From the NCBI GenBank assembly GCA_009760855.2, contig WPIO01000027.1, positions 1,742,501 to 1,806,500 of the forward strand: a DNA stretch of 64,000 nt. The letters run 5' to 3'. Within the stretch, counting starts at the first letter, position 1, and every line of letters begins with the position of its first letter. The position numbers were made by a program, and so were the translations under genes. The notes under the pieces were generated by a model, which had not been told where the DNA came from, did no database searches, and saw only the letters and a list, made by a program, of their open reading frames with translations. This DNA is from Cristatella mucedo. Lineage: Eukaryota; Bryozoa; Phylactolaemata; Cristatellidae. This document shows, one piece after another, positions 61,601-64,000 of the stretch.

Positions 61601-63457
61601 GTCTTTAAACTCTGGGTTGAAAGCAGAAGAAGAGTTTTTCCACAGAAGCCTCCAGCGGCTCTGCTATCTAGCCTTGTTAATTAATACTTTACTCTGCAAA
61701 ACGAGACTGCAGATGCAAGCGAGAAATCGACATCTGCTGCTCTCCCCACACATTAACTTCACATGCCTCACCTTTGCAATTATTTCTACTGCTCCTCACA
61801 TCAGCCAGCCTAGCGATTAGTCGGCACTATCTCCCCCGCCCCTTAGTGATGACTATCAAGGTACCGAGCATCAGCTTACTTGGGATTCATAATGTTTAAA
61901 GAATTGCTATTGTACCAATCTAAGGAGAAAAACCTCTACTTCAGTACCGTATGTCATTGAACCTTGCGAATATCAACAAAAGTGATGTGGCAGTAGGCAG
62001 CTGCACTTGAAAGTGGCGTTCGAAGTTTCCTTACGTGCTTGTGCTATTGCCTTGGTTGCACCACGTCACTAAATTTGCTGACTGCAGACAAAGATCGCAA
62101 TTCTTTGTATTCTGGAGTCTCCTGGTATTGGCTACGTGTCAGCAGCGTATTTCTGGTATACAGCGATGATGCAGAGTTGTAGCACGGCTGTAGAGCTGGA
62201 GGCTGTCAGCACCATTTATCAGCACCGTTAATTGAGGATGAAGCTGGCTCTCCTCTAAGTTGATTCCGTTGAGGATGATTATCACCATCAACAACCACAT
62301 ACTTTAATCGAAACGAGGGTGAGCTAAATCACCTAGACAACGGGTGCCGACGCAGATATTGCTCGGGCGTTCTGAATTCTAACTGCTAGCATCGGTTATG
62401 TGATAATCTTTAGTTAGGCAGCATACAAGCCAAAGCTCTTTATTATAGTTGTGTATTGTTGGCCAGCCGCTGAAATGAGTGGCTAAGCTTTGGGCCTACA
62501 GGTAGTTTAAATTGAGACATTTCGCTGGTCGTCCGTTCAGTGGTTCTCTCGGCGCCTGGCAACAACTGCTGCAGATCGTGGCTGGTAGAGGACGCCTGCA
62601 ACCTTCCGTCCCGGTATGCTAGACGTCTCCAAACTAGTGACAGGGGCTTGGTATATTATGGCGCTATACGTTGCCGTCACATTTCTCTACTGTCAACATG
62701 CTGTCGTGTGCCGTCACGAGTGCCATGTTTTCGGCGAACCTAGTTCTATGCAGATGTTAAAGCGGCACCGTTTGTAACTACTGCAGTGACCAGTCTGACG
62801 TGGGGCCGCCCTACCAGGTAATCGCATTAGGGGCAATTCTCTTTCACTTGGTACTTCTATCAAACATCTCGATCGCTAGCAGCTAGACTTCCTACAACCT
62901 TGAAAAGACACTTTCTTCTTAACCAGCTCGTCGCCGGAGTCTTGATGATTTGATGGCGTTGTTCGTTGGCCGTGAAAAGCCGGAATGTGCAACCTCTAAG
63001 GGGTCGTAATCGCAGGGAGAACGCGAACACAAAATTCTACTTGTCGCCGTCCTTCCCAAAAAGAAATAGTATATCACAGGAATTAGTTGTGCAGGTGACA
63101 ACTAGCCCAAACTGAAGTTGTTGAGAATTGCAGTCAATTCCTATTCCAAAAGTAGATGGGCTAATTGCAAGGTTTCTAAGCCAAAAACAAGCATTGGAAT
63201 TTGTTGCGATGAAAGCAGTCTTCAGCAAAAGCACACGTTACTGAGAACTGCCACTTGTTCCGGGCCCAACGTCTGCCGAACCGATCACTAGGTAGCTAAG
63301 CAAGAGATTATACTAAGACCAAATACGAACCGACGGCGGTTGTGGTACAATGGTACTTACCGGATACTCCTTTCTCCTGTACTTCTTTCGCTAAAGCTTG
63401 AATGTCTTCTGCATTAACAATCTCGAAGTCAGTAATACAATCTTGAAAATCGCCCAT
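54935..63457 (-). CDS. Immunity-related GTPase (IRG)-like gene, 4 coding exons, frame broken in the P-loop
   Basis: IRG proteins are interferon-inducible-type GTPases that, in vertebrates, attack intracellular parasite compartments. Exons on the minus strand are 63457-63361, 60876-60647, 58118-57994 and 55696-54935. All introns are GT-AG. Without the 2 surplus bases the exons make 404 codons including stop, the usual IRG length. Visible motifs are PLNIAVTG, the P-loop GASGVGKS, the switch I region with VTETTAEPTPY, the G3 motif DLPG, and SQTD at the G4 position. The C-terminal helical domain carries VPVPGLSFAVDAALI. The 5' and 3' halves of exon 2 are in different frames: two extra bases lie between the codons for VTG and ASG, near 60802-60810. 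The gene is therefore either a recent pseudogene or carries a sequence error. Intron 3 holds a pogo-like repeat and a SINE. Confidence 0.85.
55844..56340 (+). mobile_element. Pogo/Tigger-like non-autonomous element (5' end only, tentative)
   Basis: It starts CAGTCGTCCCTCGTTTATC after a TA dinucleotide and continues GGTTAATCGGTTCCAG...TTTCCGCGAAGTAGGATTCT. The terminus resembles pogo/Tigger-type inverted repeats (recall from memory). A matching 3' inverted repeat was not found, so the right end is uncertain. It lies in IRG intron 3. Confidence 0.5.
57645..57815 (+). mobile_element. tRNA-like SINE, family B
   Basis: Head GGGCCGCGATAGCCCAAGTG with an A-box-like start, box B GTGGATTTGAATCC, and tail GATCCTTTATTGCTAACTGC...GAGCCGTTATTGCTC. 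It is the clearest tRNA-like head in the window. It lies in IRG intron 3, antisense to the gene. Confidence 0.83.
57994..58118 (-). CDS. IRG-like gene, exon 3
   Basis: Acceptor GTTTCAG precedes 58118 and the donor GTGAGT follows 57994; phase 1 to phase 0. It encodes GVGTPRFTRDKYMDAVEF and FVIICCNRFCENDLWLANQ. These match the IRG pattern GIGTPxF...YDFFIII...RFTENDxWLA. Confidence 0.93.
59405..59689 (+). other. Unrecognised open frame in IRG intron 2, antisense
   Basis: Ninety-four codons starting MRKSNVKSPNCINVVND, ending TGA at 59687-59689, with a lysine-rich hydrophilic composition. It may be the remains of an inserted element. No domain recognised and coding status doubtful. Confidence 0.2.
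60647..60876 (-). CDS. IRG-like gene, exon 2 (G1 to G3), contains a +2 frameshift
   Basis: Acceptor GATTGTAG precedes 60876 and donor G|GTATGT follows 60647. The first part reads VIPEKVRQGLDKWKDVPLNI then AVTG. The second part, in another frame, reads GASGVGKSSFINAIRRMD and continues to FWDLPG. The exon is 230 bp, whereas the phases of its neighbours require a multiple of three. This confirms a 2-nt surplus, which looks like a duplicated GC in a GGGGCGC run. Confidence 0.88.
60877..63360 (-). other. IRG intron 1, no recognised feature
   Basis: Moderately AT-rich intronic DNA, no repeat family or additional exon recognised. Confidence 0.5.
63361..63457 (-). CDS. IRG-like gene, exon 1
   Basis: An ATG (complement of 63455-63457) opens 32 codons (MGDFQDCITDFEIVNAED...) and ends in phase 1 at donor G|GTAAGT. 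The acidic, helical N-terminus preceding a GTPase exon fits IRG architecture. No upstream signal was recognised. Confidence 0.75.
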
Positions 63458-64000
63458 TGCCAGGTAGTGGTTAACTTTAACGGTTAATCAAAATGCTACG
63501 TTCAAGTATTATCTTACCGCCAGATCTGCTCCCTGACGGTGCTTTGCAGGCTGCGTTTCAATATGGTGCTGCTGTCGTATAATCGGGAAAGTCCCTAAGC
63601 TCAATGAATGGGTGGGGAATTCCCACCCTCGGGTGTTTTTCCCTAATGTGCTGGCTAGAGCCTGATTTTGACGTTAATTCCGAACCTCGGGTGCTTTCCC
63701 TCCACACCACACCCCAATCCGAAAGGGCTGCCTGTAGCCAGCCAGCTTTTGTCGGCAGTTCTGAATTACTGTGGCTCCTTCGGTTGCAGTATTTGGCAGT
63801 CTCACTGAGGCACAGGCGTTGGCGTGAGAAGTAAATGAGACTCACTGTTTATTGCTCTCACGAATTCATACGGACGATCTCTCAGAATCACCTCAGTTGG
63901 GGGAATGCAGACGGGGCAGGCAACCACCCCTACATCGAAGGCCAGAAGCAGCACCGTGTCAACTGCCCAGCCACAGGCTGCAGGTGGGGCTGTTGTAAGG
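63458..64000 (-). other. Upstream of the IRG start codon
   Basis: The putative promoter and 5' UTR region of the IRG gene. No TATA box or interferon-type response element was identified with confidence. A 95-codon minus-strand frame at 63558-63845 has no motif. Confidence 0.4.

Overview
This window is metazoan nuclear DNA. It has spliced genes with consensus GT-AG introns, dense LINE and SINE debris, long (GA)n, (TA)n, (CA)n and (CATC)n tracts, and no bacterial gene organisation. The two genes recognised are a TGF-beta superfamily type II receptor and an immunity-related GTPase (IRG). The receptor is clearly diverged from vertebrate BMPR2, so an invertebrate is most likely. A lophotrochozoan such as a mollusc is my guess, but the sequence alone does not fix the phylum.

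Layout. From 1 to 13.5 kb there is no recognisable gene, only decayed L2/CR1-type LINE 3' ends, tRNA-like SINEs and a perfect 24-bp inverted repeat at 2121-2170. From 13.5 to 15.7 kb lies a GC- and CpG-rich island that I read as the receptor promoter region. From 15.0 to 40.1 kb (+ strand) lies a full-length BMPR2-like receptor gene. It has ten coding exons whose phases all agree, and two alternative signal-peptide first exons at 15049 and 19730. The protein would be about 882 aa: signal peptide, 10-cysteine ectodomain, one transmembrane helix, Ser/Thr kinase and a tail of about 285 residues. Its introns carry large GA/CT tracts, one of which grows directly out of a 5' splice site. They also carry a 187-bp SPIN-type hAT element with an 8-bp target-site duplication.

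From 40 to 54.9 kb the DNA is AT-richer and mostly repeats. It holds LINE and SINE copies, a CATC/CGTC minisatellite, several unrecognised decayed ORFs, and at 44.2 kb a frameshifted fragment of an IRG gene on the + strand. From 54.9 to 63.5 kb (- strand) there is a four-exon IRG gene of about 403 codons. Every splice junction fits, but a 2-nt surplus in the P-loop codons breaks the frame, so this copy is either a young pseudogene or carries an assembly error.

The two genes have no obvious functional link: one is a membrane receptor for BMP-like ligands, the other a cell-autonomous defence GTPase. The repeats do form a system. One SINE family ends in the same hairpin tail as the resident L2/CR1-type LINE, as expected of a SINE mobilised by that LINE.
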